Source of the DNA: Actinobaculum sp. oral taxon 183 str. F0552
GTDB taxonomy: Bacteria; Actinomycetota; Actinomycetes; Actinomycetales; Actinomycetaceae
Length of the DNA: 46,765 nt
Direction of reading: 5' to 3'
Assembly: GCF_000466165.1 (NCBI RefSeq)
Contig: NZ_KE951411.1
Location: forward strand, 1 to 46,765
In this document: positions 34,559-43,085 of the stretch, one piece after another
How the letters are laid out: each line of letters starts with the position of its first letter
How positions within the stretch are numbered: position 1 is the stretch's first letter
The notes under the pieces: model-generated
Seen by the model: the letters and a program-made list of their open reading frames with translations, nothing else
What the model was told of the DNA's origin: nothing
Database searches by the model: none
Made by a program: the position numbers and the translations under genes

Positions 34559-37201
34559 TCAGATCCTCTCCAGCGGCGCGAAGCGCAGGGCGAGCCGTTT
34601 GGTCTGCCCGTTGGCGAAGCGCACCTTGGCCACGGCGGACCGCCCCTGGCCTTCGAAGGCGAGGATCCTGCCCGTGCCGAAGCTCTTGTGGCGGACGTCG
34701 TCCCCGATGGAGAAGCCTGCGTGGTCGATGAGTCCTGAGTCGGCGCCCGCCGCCTGCGCCCCGCCGGCTCGCTCCTCAACTCGCTCCGGGGCCTGGGGCC
34801 CGGGCGCGTCGACTCCGAGCCTGCCGGGGACAAAGCCTGTGCCTGACCCCACCACGGGGGCGTCGTCGAAGGCGGAGTCGTAGGAGAAGCCGTCCGCTTC
34901 CCCGCGTTCTCCGCGCCTGCCGCGGCCCGCGCCCGGCCGGCTCCATCCCGAGGAGCGCAGGGCGTCGTGGCTCGACTCCTGCCTGCGCCAGTCGATCAGT
35001 TCCGCCGGTATCTCCTCGATGAACCGCGACGGCGGGAACTCCTGCGGCGCCCCCCAGGCCGAGCGGGCGGCCGCGCGCGTGATGTACAGGCGTTCGCGGG
35101 CCCTCGTCAGCGCGACGTAGGCCAGGCGTCGTTCCTCGGCGAGCTCCCGGGGGTCGGCCAGGGACCGCATGTGCGGGAAGGTGCCGTCCTCCAGTCCGGT
35201 GAGGAAGACGACCGGGAATTCGAGCCCTTTGGCGGTGTGGACGGTCATGAGGGTGACCTCGCCTTCGCGGCCGTCCTCATCGGCGAGCTGGTCGCTGTCC
35301 GAGACGAGCGAGATCCGGTCGAGCCAGTCCGCGAGCGTCGCGTCGGGATCGGCGTCCGCGAATTCCAGCGCCACCGAATGCAGTTCCGCGAGGTTCTCCA
35401 GGCGGGACTCGTCCTGCGGGTCGGTGGACTGCCTGAGCGTCTCCAGGTATCCGGCGGCTTCGAGGATCTCGTCGAGCACGTCGGCGGGGGCCTGGCCGGC
35501 CTCCGCCATGGCCCGGGCGCGTTCGATCGTCTCGACGAAGCCGGTCATCGTCTTGCGGGCCCGCGCCGTCAGGCCGGGAACCGGCCCCCGTCCGGCGGCT
35601 GCGGCGCCGGACTCTGCCGCCCCGTCCTGCCGCTCTTCCCCGCCGTCCTCGCCGCGCTCGCCCTCCGCGACGTCGGCCAGCGCCCGGCCGAAGGATATCC
35701 CCCACCGTTCGGCGTGCCGGGCCACGGCCTCCTCGGCCTTCTTCCCCAGCCCGCGTTTGGGCGTGTTGAGGATGCGCCGGATCGAGACGGTGTCGTCGGG
35801 GTTGACGACGGCGTGCAGGTAGGCGAGGGCGTCCTTGATCTCGCGCCGTTCGTAGAAGCGGGTGCCGCCGATGACCCTGTAGGGGATCCCCGCGCGGACG
35901 AACATGTCCTCGACGGCCCGGGACTGGGCGTTGGTCCGGTAGAAGACGGCCACGTCCCCGTATCGGCACCCGTGGCTCTCCCTCAGGGAGTCGATCTCCT
36001 CGACGACGAAGGCCGCCTCGTCCGCCTCCGCGTCGGCGACGTAGCCGACGATCCTCTCGCCGTCCCCCCGGTCCGTCCACAGCCGCTTGGCCCGTCGGCC
36101 CGGGTTGTGGGAGATGACGTGGTTGGCGGCGGAGAGGATCGACTGGGTCGAGCGGTAGTTCTGCTCGAGGAGGATCGACGTCGCCTCGGGGAAATCCTCC
36201 TCGAAATCCTCGATGTTGCGGATGGTCGCCCCGCGGAAGGCGTAGATCGACTGGTCGGCGTCCCCCACGACCGTCAGGCCGGAGCGGACGGCGTCCTTCC
36301 GCGTGCCGGTGAGCAGGCGGATGAGCGCGTACTGCGCGTGGTTGGTGTCCTGGTATTCGTCGACGAGGACGTGCTGGAAGCGCCGCCGGTAGTGCTCGGC
36401 GAGACCGGGGTTGTCCCTCAGAAGGGCGACCGTCTCCATGATGAGGTCGTCGAAGTCCATGGCGTTGGCCTCGCGCAGCCGCCGCTGGTAGACCGCGTAC
36501 GCCTGGGCCGCGACTCGCTCCTCCGGCTCATGGGCCGCCTCTACCGCGGCTGCGGGCGTGACGAGCTCGTTCTTCATGTCGGACACGCGCCGGGAGATCC
36601 GCTTGGGCGGATGGGCGCGGGAGTCGATCTGCTCCTCGCGGCACACCATGGCCATGAGGCGCTGGGCGTCGGCGGCGTCGTAGATGGTGAAAGTCGAGCG
36701 CATGCCGAGCGCCGCGTGCTCGGAGCGCAGGATGCGCACGCAGGCCGAGTGGAAGGTCGAAATCCACATGGCGCGGGAAACCCGTCCGAGCATCGCCTCC
36801 AGGCGCTCGCGCATCTCCCTGGCGGCCTTGTTGGTGAAGGTGATGGCCAGGATCTGCCCGGCGTCGGCGCGCCCGGACGCGATGAGGTAGGCGATGCGGC
36901 TCGTCAGGACCCTGGTCTTGCCCGAACCGGCCCCGGCTACGACGAGCAGCGGGCCGCCTTCGTGGACGACCGCCTCGTGCTGCTGGGGGTTGAGGCCGCG
37001 GAGGATCCTCTCGGTCCGGGAGTCGCCGGGGTCGCGCATCGGCGGCTTGGCTCCCGTGCGTGCGCGATCCCGGCCGGCGCCCTCCGACCCCCGGCCCCCG
37101 GCGTCCCTCGCGGCGCTCTCCCGGATTCTGGCGCGAAGCCGCTCCATCGTCGCCTGATAGGCGGGATTCGTCTCATCGGAAGGGAGGTTCTCGGTACGCA
37201 T
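34559..37201 (-). CDS. pcrA: ATP-dependent DNA helicase PcrA/UvrD
   Basis: The 880-residue superfamily 1A helicase unwinds DNA 3'-5' in repair and replication restart. Motifs: LNPQQHEAVVHEGGPLLVV (Q motif), AGAGSGKTRVLTSRIAYLI (Walker A), ITFTNKAAREMRER (Ia), VDEYQDTN (Walker B), GDADQSIYAFRGA (III), LEQNYRST (IV), VTLMTVHTAKGLEFPVVF (V) and VALTRARERLYI (VI). An N-terminal extension of about 65 residues, a low-complexity Gly/Glu/Ala insertion near 500 and a basic C-terminal Tudor-like tail (DDVRHKSFGTGRILAFEG) make it longer than usual. The ATG at 37201 has TAGGCT 8 nt upstream, so it may be leaderless. Confidence 0.95.
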   Translation of the reverse strand: MRTENLPSDETNPAYQATMERLRARIRESAARDAGGRGSEGAGRDRARTGAKPPMRDPGDSRTERILRGLNPQQHEAVVHEGGPLLVVAGAGSGKTRVLTSRIAYLIASGRADAGQILAITFTNKAAREMRERLEAMLGRVSRAMWISTFHSACVRILRSEHAALGMRSTFTIYDAADAQRLMAMVCREEQIDSRAHPPKRISRRVSDMKNELVTPAAAVEAAHEPEERVAAQAYAVYQRRLREANAMDFDDLIMETVALLRDNPGLAEHYRRRFQHVLVDEYQDTNHAQYALIRLLTGTRKDAVRSGLTVVGDADQSIYAFRGATIRNIEDFEEDFPEATSILLEQNYRSTQSILSAANHVISHNPGRRAKRLWTDRGDGERIVGYVADAEADEAAFVVEEIDSLRESHGCRYGDVAVFYRTNAQSRAVEDMFVRAGIPYRVIGGTRFYERREIKDALAYLHAVVNPDDTVSIRRILNTPKRGLGKKAEEAVARHAERWGISFGRALADVAEGERGEDGGEERQDGAAESGAAAAGRGPVPGLTARARKTMTGFVETIERARAMAEAGQAPADVLDEILEAAGYLETLRQSTDPQDESRLENLAELHSVALEFADADPDATLADWLDRISLVSDSDQLADEDGREGEVTLMTVHTAKGLEFPVVFLTGLEDGTFPHMRSLADPRELAEERRLAYVALTRARERLYITRAAARSAWGAPQEFPPSRFIEEIPAELIDWRRQESSHDALRSSGWSRPGAGRGRRGERGEADGFSYDSAFDDAPVVGSGTGFVPGRLGVDAPGPQAPERVEERAGGAQAAGADSGLIDHAGFSIGDDVRHKSFGTGRILAFEGQGRSAVAKVRFANGQTKRLALRFAPLERI

Positions 37202-37209
37202 AGGCCTCC

Positions 37210-37215
37210 AGCCTA
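37210..37215 (-). promoter_or_regulatory. -10 box, possible leaderless promoter of pcrA
   Basis: TAGGCT (minus strand) lies 8 nt before the ATG at 37201. Confidence 0.4.
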
Positions 37216-37326
37216 CGCCAGGGGCCGACGCTCGCGTAGGCGCCCGCACCGGCCGGCCGATGGGCCGCGATCCGACCGCCGTCCCCATTCGAGCGAGCCC
37301 ACGCGGTCGCCCGGTCGAGGCGCAGG

Positions 37327-37355
37327 TTGACCCGCCGTCGGCTCGGACGTACGCT
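37327..37355 (+). promoter_or_regulatory. Promoter of the isochorismatase-family gene
   Basis: TTGACC (37327-37332) and TACGCT (37350-37355) are separated by exactly 17 nt, and the start codon follows 30 nt later with a normal Shine-Dalgarno sequence. This is the best sigma-70-type promoter in the window. Confidence 0.65.
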
Positions 37356-37385
37356 TCTATCAAACATTCGTTCGAAAGGATCTCC

Positions 37386-37922
37386 ATGGCGGCTTGTGAT
37401 GCAACGGCCCTGCTCGTCGTCGATGCGCAAAACGACATCATGGCCGGGACCGCCCTGCGCGAGAAGACGATCGCCAACATCGCCGACTGCGTCGGCAGGG
37501 CGCGGGCGGCGGGCATCCCCGTGGTGTGGGTGCAGCATACCGACGAAGGCATGCCCGAGGCGAGCGGCGGATGGCAGATCGTCGAGGGGCTCTCCCCCGC
37601 GCCCGGCGAACCGATCGTCCACAAGGCGTACGGCGATTCCTTCGCGGAGACCGAGCTTCAAAACCTCTTCGAGCGCGCGGGCGTCACGCATTTCTTCCTG
37701 TGCGGCGCCATGACGGACGCCTGCATCCGCTCGACTCTCTTCGGAGGGCTCTACCGCGGATACGGGGTGACGCTCGTAGCCGACGCCCACACCACCGCGG
37801 ATCGGGACGGCGCGCCGTTCACTGCGCTGCAGGCCATCGGCCTGGTCAACATGATGGCCGAGTACTCCACGCTGCCGGGCGTGCGTTCGCAGACCACGAC
37901 GGCCGCCGAGTTCCCCGGCTGA
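37386..37922 (+). CDS. Isochorismatase/nicotinamidase-family cysteine hydrolase
   Basis: The 178-residue product has the catalytic triad of the family: Asp in LLVVDAQND, Lys in IVHKAYGDSF and Cys in LCGAMTDACIRST, plus a downstream LVADAHTTADRDG segment. Substrates of this family vary (nicotinamide, isochorismate, N-carbamoyl amides, hydantoin-derived amides) and are not deducible here. It is shorter than most nicotinamidases and lacks their clear Zn-site His pair. AAAGGA lies 6 nt before the ATG at 37386. It converges with the BASS transporter, with 21 nt between. Confidence 0.88.
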   Translation: MAACDATALLVVDAQNDIMAGTALREKTIANIADCVGRARAAGIPVVWVQHTDEGMPEASGGWQIVEGLSPAPGEPIVHKAYGDSFAETELQNLFERAGVTHFFLCGAMTDACIRSTLFGGLYRGYGVTLVADAHTTADRDGAPFTALQAIGLVNMMAEYSTLPGVRSQTTTAAEFPG

Positions 37923-37943
37923 GGCGCGGCTGGACGCCGCCGG

Positions 37944-38912
37944 CTACAGGCGCATTCCGAGTCCTCCGCCTTCTCGCGGGAGCCGTCTGCGGATGACGGC
38001 GGCGACGAGCGCTGCCGTCACCTGTTGGAAGAGCGTGGAGACGATGACGGGGAAGACGGTCGCCGCGGGGAAGTAACTCACCGCGATGACGGCTCCGGCG
38101 TTGATGTTGCGCATCCCGGACCCGTAGATCATGGCGACGACGTCTCCCCGATCCCTCCGCATGGCGCGTCCCGCCGCCCATCCCAACAGGTAGCCTGCGG
38201 CCGATACGAGGAACATGACGGCGGTGACCACGGCGAGCAGCGGATTCAGGGTTCGCACGAGCGGGGCGATGCGCGTCGCGGAGGCGAGGATGACGAGGAG
38301 GATCCCGAGCTTGACGACGATCTCCAGCCACGGCCCGGCCCGCCGCCCGCAGCGTCCGCCGCTCGCCTCGTTGACGAGCACGGCGAGCACTCCCGGGATG
38401 AGTATCATGACGGCCATGTCCCACGCGAGGCTGGACGTGCTGATCGCGACGTTCGAGCCGATGAAGACGCGGACGCCGAGCGGGATGAAGACGGGTGACA
38501 GGACGGTGTCCGCGAAGACCGCGACGAGGCCGAGCGGCGTGCTGCCCCCGCAGATGGAGATCCAGGCGAATCCCGCGCTGGCCGTCGGCGCGAGGAATTC
38601 GAGGATCACGCCCTCGGCGATGTCGGGATGCGCCGCGAACCCCACCCGGGCGACGGCCCACGCGAGCACCGGCATGACCGTGTGGAGGATCGCGAGAATG
38701 GCCAGGAGGGGCGCGGGCCTGCGGAGCACGTCGCGGATGCTGGTCAGGCGGAGCGCCGCCGACCCCGCGAAGACGACCACGAAGAAGACGGCGGGAACGG
38801 CCGGGACGAGGCGTCCGACGATTCCCGGCAGGAGGATGCCTAGCGCCATGGCGCTGGGAACGACGAAGGGCATCGCGCGGGAGATCGCGCGATTGGCCTG
38901 GCTCACGGTCAC
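37944..38912 (-). CDS. Bile acid:sodium symporter (BASS) family transporter
   Basis: The 322-residue product has about nine hydrophobic segments, beginning PFVVPSAMALGILLPG and including the conserved FLAPTASAGFAW and GSGMRNINAGAV segments of the BASS/SbtA fold. Family members move bile acids, keto acids or other organic anions, or arsenite with sodium; the substrate here is unknown. The start is uncertain: GTG at 38912 is preferred to the GTG at 38906 because it leaves a normal N-terminus. No ribosome binding site or -10 box stands out. A long upstream open frame is probably not translated. Confidence 0.8.
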   Translation of the reverse strand: MTVSQANRAISRAMPFVVPSAMALGILLPGIVGRLVPAVPAVFFVVVFAGSAALRLTSIRDVLRRPAPLLAILAILHTVMPVLAWAVARVGFAAHPDIAEGVILEFLAPTASAGFAWISICGGSTPLGLVAVFADTVLSPVFIPLGVRVFIGSNVAISTSSLAWDMAVMILIPGVLAVLVNEASGGRCGRRAGPWLEIVVKLGILLVILASATRIAPLVRTLNPLLAVVTAVMFLVSAAGYLLGWAAGRAMRRDRGDVVAMIYGSGMRNINAGAVIAVSYFPAATVFPVIVSTLFQQVTAALVAAVIRRRLPREGGGLGMRL

Positions 38913-39115
38913 CGGCCGCCGCCCCCGCCGGGCGCGCGCCTCCACCGGACGGGGCGCCCACGCCGATTCCACACGCCCGCCTTCCGTGCGCTCGGCGACT
39001 CCGATATCGCGCGCTCCAGGCCGCGCTCGGGCCTGACCGCGGGAGAGAAGAGAGCCGGCGCGCTTCCGCCCGCGGTTGGCGCACCCGTCCCGCCGCGGAG
39101 CCGCCCGGTTCGCTG

Positions 39116-39157
39116 CGCGCATCCGGGCGGCCGTCCGATGCGGCGCCCGGATGCGCG
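39116..39157 (-). terminator. Terminator of the pfl operon
   Basis: Exact 14-nt arms (39116-39129 and 39144-39157, CGCGCATCCGGGCG) flank a 14-nt loop, 10 nt past the stop of the Mop-like gene. No U-run follows, as is common in high-GC actinobacteria. Confidence 0.7.
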
Positions 39158-39167
39158 AGCCGGGGGC

Positions 39168-39380
39168 TCAGCCTTCCACACCGACGATGACGTTGGACGC
39201 CTTGATCACCGCGTACGCCTCGACGCCCGGGGCCAGGCCGAGTTCGTCGATCGCCGCATTGGTGATCGAGGAGGTGATGACCATTCCGGGAGCCACCTCG
39301 ATCTTGACCACGCCGTTGACGGCGCCTCTCTCGACGGACACGACGGTCCCCTTGAGCTGGTTGCGTGCGCTGAGTTTCAT
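39168..39380 (-). CDS. Mop/TOBE-domain molybdate-binding protein
   Basis: The 70-residue product is a single TOBE (molbindin-like) domain: MKLSARNQLKGTVVSVERGA, VNGVVKIEV, ITSSITNAAIDELGL and AYAVIKASNVIVGVE. Stand-alone Mop proteins bind molybdate or tungstate as oligomers. GGAGG lies 7 nt before the ATG at 39380. It is the last gene of the pfl operon, 41 nt after pflA, an unexpected neighbour because PFL needs no molybdenum. A link to a formate dehydrogenase elsewhere is possible. Confidence 0.9.
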   Translation of the reverse strand: MKLSARNQLKGTVVSVERGAVNGVVKIEVAPGMVITSSITNAAIDELGLAPGVEAYAVIKASNVIVGVEG

Positions 39381-39421
39381 GGTCTTCCTCCGCGGTTCGA
39401 GGGCGGGCGGGAATCCGCCCG

Positions 39422-40285
39422 TCAGTACACCGTCAGTCCGCGAGCGCGGAAGATCCGCCGGGCGGCTTCGGTTTCCTCCCGTGTGGGGGGCTTGGTGTCT
39501 TCGAGTTTGTAGTCCAGGCCGAGCGACTTCCACTTGTCGCGACCCATCTGATGGAAGGGAAGCACTTCGACGCGGCTGACGTTCGGCCACTTTGCGACGA
39601 TGTCGGCAACCGCCTCGACGTTCTCCGGGTCGTCGGTCAATCCGGGCACCAGCACGAACCGGATCCACACCTCCGTGCCCTTCGCGGCCAGCCGGTCCCC
39701 GAATGCGATGGTGGGCGCGAGTTCGCGTCCCGTGACTTTCTTGTACGTCTCCGGTATCCCGGATTTCACGTCGAGGAGGACGAGGTCGATGTCGTCGAGC
39801 ATCTTGTCGCTCACGTGGGATCCCAGGAATCCCGACGTGTCGATGCAGGTATGGATCCCCATCGCCTTGGCGCCCGCGAGCAGCTTCGCCGCGAACGCCG
39901 ACTGCATGAGCACCTCCCCGCCCGACACGGTCAGTCCGCCTCCTGAGGCTTTGAACGTCGGCCGGTACCGTTTCAAGCGCCTGAGCAGCTGGTCGACTTC
40001 CACAGGCTCGCCGTCGCGCATCTGGAAGGTGTCCGGATTGTGGCAGTACAGGCAGCGCAGAGGGCAGCCTGCCATGAAGATCGTCATACGCACGCCGGGC
40101 CCGTCGACAGCTGTGACCAGTTCCCACGAGTGAATCGATCCGAGCGTGCCTTCGCGCATGCGGCGCAGACGGTCCGCGTGTTCGAGGTCCGTCAGCTCGA
40201 TGAGGCCGGCGGTCCCGTTGCCCTTGAGACGGGAAGCCGGGGCCAGGAAGTCCTGGTCCCCGGCGCCCACAACGAGTGGAGACAT
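39422..40285 (-). CDS. pflA: Pyruvate formate-lyase activating enzyme (radical SAM)
   Basis: The 287-residue radical-SAM protein has the Cys-x3-Cys-x2-Cys cluster site in AGCPLRCLYCHNPD, GGLTVSGGEVLMQ for SAM binding, and HTCIDTSGF and LDVKSGIPETYKKVTG as in E. coli PflA. It abstracts hydrogen from the glycine of the glycyl-radical protein. A 40-residue N-terminal extension precedes the core start (GTLGSIHSWELVTAVDGPG). Its ATG overlaps the stop of the glycyl-radical gene (TGATG), giving tight translational coupling of substrate and activase; an in-frame GTG one codon earlier is possible. Confidence 0.96.
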   Translation of the reverse strand: MSPLVVGAGDQDFLAPASRLKGNGTAGLIELTDLEHADRLRRMREGTLGSIHSWELVTAVDGPGVRMTIFMAGCPLRCLYCHNPDTFQMRDGEPVEVDQLLRRLKRYRPTFKASGGGLTVSGGEVLMQSAFAAKLLAGAKAMGIHTCIDTSGFLGSHVSDKMLDDIDLVLLDVKSGIPETYKKVTGRELAPTIAFGDRLAAKGTEVWIRFVLVPGLTDDPENVEAVADIVAKWPNVSRVEVLPFHQMGRDKWKSLGLDYKLEDTKPPTREETEAARRIFRARGLTVY

Positions 40286-40533
40286 CACATACGGTGGAAG
40301 GTGCGCGAGAGCACGTCGAGCTGTTGCTCGCGGGTCAGGCGCACGAAGTTCACCGCGTATCCGGAGACTCGGACGGTGAGGTTCGGATACTTTTCCGGGT
40401 GCTCCATCGCGTCCTCGAGGGTGTCTCGATTCAGGACATTGATGTTGGCATGGTACAGGCCGGCGATGCCGCCGCGGTCCTCGCGATTGGCCTTCATCGA
40501 AGCCAAACGCTCTTCGTATGTTTTGGTGGCCAT
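40285..40533 (-). CDS. grcA: Separate glycyl-radical subunit of pyruvate formate-lyase (GrcA-like)
   Basis: The 82-residue product is the glycyl-radical domain alone: [29 protein letters not shown] with the radical Gly58, and [15 protein letters not shown]. These match the last 60 residues of E. coli PflB and of GrcA/YfiD. It lacks GrcA's long N-terminal part; only about 25 residues precede the domain. The adjacent pflB product ends just before the equivalent region, so this protein should be an essential subunit, not a spare part. AGAAGGAG lies 7 nt before the ATG at 40533. It is between pflB (98 nt away, with a hairpin in the gap) and pflA (1-nt overlap). Confidence 0.93.
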   Translation of the reverse strand: MATKTYEERLASMKANREDRGGIAGLYHANINVLNRDTLEDAMEHPEKYPNLTVRVSGYAVNFVRLTREQQLDVLSRTFHRM

Positions 40534-40598
40534 GTTTCGGCTCCTTCTGTCGTGTCGGACTGATGTGTCATGAAGCGATCCGCCCCATGCTCGATGTC

Positions 40599-40631
40599 CG
40601 GGACTCCGGGTCGCGCAGTCCCGGAGTCCCG
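40599..40631 (-). terminator. Intercistronic hairpin between pflB and the glycyl-radical gene
   Basis: Exact 12-nt arms CGGGACTCCGGG (40599-40610) and 40620-40631 enclose a 9-nt loop, directly after the pflB stop codon. With no U-run it is probably a partial terminator or an RNA-stability element setting the ratio of the two proteins. Confidence 0.65.
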
Positions 40632-42734
40632 TCAGGAGAGGAACGAATCCTCCGGGATGAAGCCGCCGTCGAGAACGGCGACGAGGTTGCCCACCTGCTC
40701 GTTCTTCGTGCGGCCCAGCCCGCTCGGGGTGATCGTATTGGTCAGCGATATGCCGTCGAGCGCGTCCTCGTAGTCGAGCTTGCCCACCGAGAGCATCGAC
40801 GCGAGCATTCCGTGCGTGTCCATGCCGTTCTCGGGGTTGGCGCCCGGGCTGAACGGAGTGCCCCTGCGGTGCCCCGAAGGGAAGCTCCCGGTGTTCCGGC
40901 CGTAGACGACGTTCGACGTGATGGTCAGCACCGACTGGGTCGGGATGGCGTCGCGATACATGGGGATCGCCTTGATCTTGTCCATGATCGTGTGGACGAT
41001 CGTCGCGGCGATGTCGTCGGCGCGGTCGTCGTCGTTGCCGTAGGTCGGGAAGTCGCCCTCGGTCAGGTAGTCGACGATGAGCCCCGTCTCGTCTCGGACC
41101 GGCGTCACCTTCGCGTACTTGATCGCGCTCAGCGAATCCGCGACGATCGACAGGCCCGCGATGCCGCAGCCCATAGTGCGCACGATGTCGGAATCGTGCA
41201 GGGCCATCTCGACGGCCTCGTACGCGTAGCGATCGTGGCAGTAGTGGATGATGTTGAGGGCCTCGACGTAAGTTCCGACGACCCAGTCGAGCATCTCCTC
41301 GTACTTGGCCCACACGTCGTCGAAGTCGAGCGGGCCGTCGCCTCGGACGGGCTCGAAGCCTTCGACGATCTGCTTGCCGGACATCTCGTCGCGCCCGCCG
41401 TTGATGGCGTACAGGAGGGCCTTGCCCGCGTTCACCCGCGCCCCGAAGAGCTGCATCTGCTTGCCGACGCGCATGGGCGACACGCAGCAGGCGATGGCCG
41501 CGTCGTCGCCCCAGTGCCCTCGGATCTGCGGATCGGACTCGTACTGGATCGACGAGGTCTCGATCGAGATCGCGGCGCAGAACTCCTTGTATCCCGCGGG
41601 GAGCTCCGGCGACCAGAAGATCGTGATGTTCGGCTCGGGGGCCGGGCCGAGGTTGCGCAGCGTCTGGAGCAGCCGGAAGGACGTCTTGGTGACGAGCGTG
41701 CGGCCGTCTTCGCCGAACCCGGCGTCCGACCAGGTGGCCCAATAGGGATCGCCCGAGAAGATCTGGTCGTAGTCGATCGTGCGGAGGAAACGGGTGATGC
41801 GGAGTTTGATGACGATGGCGTCGATCATCTCCTGGGCGTCGGACTCGGTGATGAGGCCCGCTTTGAGATCGCGCTCGAAGTAGACGTCGAGGAAGCCGGA
41901 CAGGCGCCCGATCGACATCGCCGCGCCGTCCTGGCTCTTGACGGAGGCGAGGTAGCCGAAGTACGTCCATTGGACGGCCTCTTTGGCGTTCTTCGCCGGG
42001 CCCGACAGGTCGAAGCCGTAGAGCTCGCCGAGCTTCTTCAGCTTCTTGAGCGCCTTGATCTGCTCGGAGTGCTCCTCGCGGTACCGGCACCAGTGCTCGG
42101 AGAACGGCTGGTCGGCGACGGCGTCCTTGGCGGCCTGCTTCTGGGCGATGAGGTAGTCGACGCCGTACAGGGCCACCCGGCGGTAGTCGCCGATGATGCG
42201 GCCGCGGCCGTAGGCGTCGGGCAGGCCGGTGATGACGTGGGAGGAGCGAGCCGCGCGGATGCGAGGCGTGTAGATGTCGAAGACGGCATCGTTGTGCGTC
42301 TTGCGGTAGCGGGTGAAGATCTTCTCGACTTCGGGGTCGACCTCCTTGCCGGCCTCCTTGATGGCCTGCTTGACCATCCGCCAGCCACCGTTGGGCATCA
42401 TGGCGCGCTTGAGGGGGACGTCGGTCTGCAGGCCGACGATGACGTCGTCGTCCTCGCTGATGTAGCCGGCGGGGAACGCGTCGATGTCGGCGGGTATCTT
42501 GGTGTCGACATCGTAGATGCGGCGCTTGCGCTCCTCGGAGAGATAGGTGGACTCGAGCGTGTTCCACACCCGAAGGGTTTTATCGGTCGGGCCCGCCAGA
42601 AACGAGGCGTCGCCCTCGTAGGGAGTGTAGTTCTTCTGGATGAAATCCCGGACGTCGATGTTCTCGGTCCAGTTCCCGGGAATAAAGCCTTCCCACGCCT
42701 TGGTGGTGACGTCGACGGCTGTGTCGGTTTCCAT
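40632..42734 (-). CDS. pflB: Pyruvate formate-lyase catalytic subunit lacking the glycyl-radical domain
   Basis: The 700-residue product converts pyruvate and CoA to acetyl-CoA and formate under anaerobic conditions. Catalytic Cys416-Cys417 lie in [12 protein letters not shown] (Cys418-419 in E. coli). Other matches include [69 protein letters not shown] and FGARVNAG. E. coli PflB has 760 residues; this protein stops after [12 protein letters not shown], at the point where the E. coli chain enters its glycyl-radical segment, and no RVSGY motif is present. That segment is encoded by the next gene. The ATG at 42734 follows AGAAGAAG by a few nt and is the first of the operon. Confidence 0.96.
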   Translation of the reverse strand: METDTAVDVTTKAWEGFIPGNWTENIDVRDFIQKNYTPYEGDASFLAGPTDKTLRVWNTLESTYLSEERKRRIYDVDTKIPADIDAFPAGYISEDDDVIVGLQTDVPLKRAMMPNGGWRMVKQAIKEAGKEVDPEVEKIFTRYRKTHNDAVFDIYTPRIRAARSSHVITGLPDAYGRGRIIGDYRRVALYGVDYLIAQKQAAKDAVADQPFSEHWCRYREEHSEQIKALKKLKKLGELYGFDLSGPAKNAKEAVQWTYFGYLASVKSQDGAAMSIGRLSGFLDVYFERDLKAGLITESDAQEMIDAIVIKLRITRFLRTIDYDQIFSGDPYWATWSDAGFGEDGRTLVTKTSFRLLQTLRNLGPAPEPNITIFWSPELPAGYKEFCAAISIETSSIQYESDPQIRGHWGDDAAIACCVSPMRVGKQMQLFGARVNAGKALLYAINGGRDEMSGKQIVEGFEPVRGDGPLDFDDVWAKYEEMLDWVVGTYVEALNIIHYCHDRYAYEAVEMALHDSDIVRTMGCGIAGLSIVADSLSAIKYAKVTPVRDETGLIVDYLTEGDFPTYGNDDDRADDIAATIVHTIMDKIKAIPMYRDAIPTQSVLTITSNVVYGRNTGSFPSGHRRGTPFSPGANPENGMDTHGMLASMLSVGKLDYEDALDGISLTNTITPSGLGRTKNEQVGNLVAVLDGGFIPEDSFLS

Positions 42735-43085
42735 GGTTCACTTCTTCTCTTCGTAGGGGACAGAGACCTGATGGATAGGTCCATTGTCCCTCCCGGTACG
42801 CCGGTCTGTCTCCCCCCGAAAGGTGTACGTCCTGTCACATTCGCGCCATCGTCGCCGTCGCAAGGAAAGCTCGGCCGTCAACGGCATGTGACGTCCATCC
42901 AATCGTTGTCAAAATCACAGAAAAGAACCCCCGTTCCAGTGTCGCAGACGGCCCGCGCGGCATTCCCCTCCTCGGCCCACGGCGGATCGCTCATCGGCCC
43001 ACGGCGGATCGCTCATCGGCCATAATGGGAAGGGGCGATCGGGCGCACCGGTCGCCCCGCACCCGGAAGTCGAGGGAGGCGGGGT
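42735..43085. other. Divergent regulatory region of pflB and the EamA gene
   Basis: The 351-bp stretch contains TTGACA on the minus strand (42912-42907) and CRP-family-like half-sites TGTGAC/GTCACA near 42837 and 42887, candidates for pflB control, but no convincing full promoter or FNR box. Close to the EamA gene lie a 22-bp tandem repeat and CATAAT at 43021-43026 as a possible -10 box. Confidence 0.4.
42973..43016. repeat. Tandem 22-bp repeat, two exact copies
   Basis: Units 42973-42994 and 42995-43016 are identical (starting CGGCCCACGGCGGATCG), and a third begins as CGGCCATAATGG. The array sits just upstream of the putative EamA -10 box, where it could act as an operator or a phase-variable promoter element. 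Confidence 0.85.

Noticed and set aside
40530-40640. Frameshift or sequencing error splitting pflB
   Set aside because: The small gene has its own start, a strong ribosome binding site and a distinct leader, and the gap contains an intact hairpin, so two real genes are more likely.
42835-42912. FNR or CRP-family operator for pflB
   Set aside because: Only half-sites (TGTGAC, GTCACA) are present, not correctly spaced for a palindromic operator, so no site is called.
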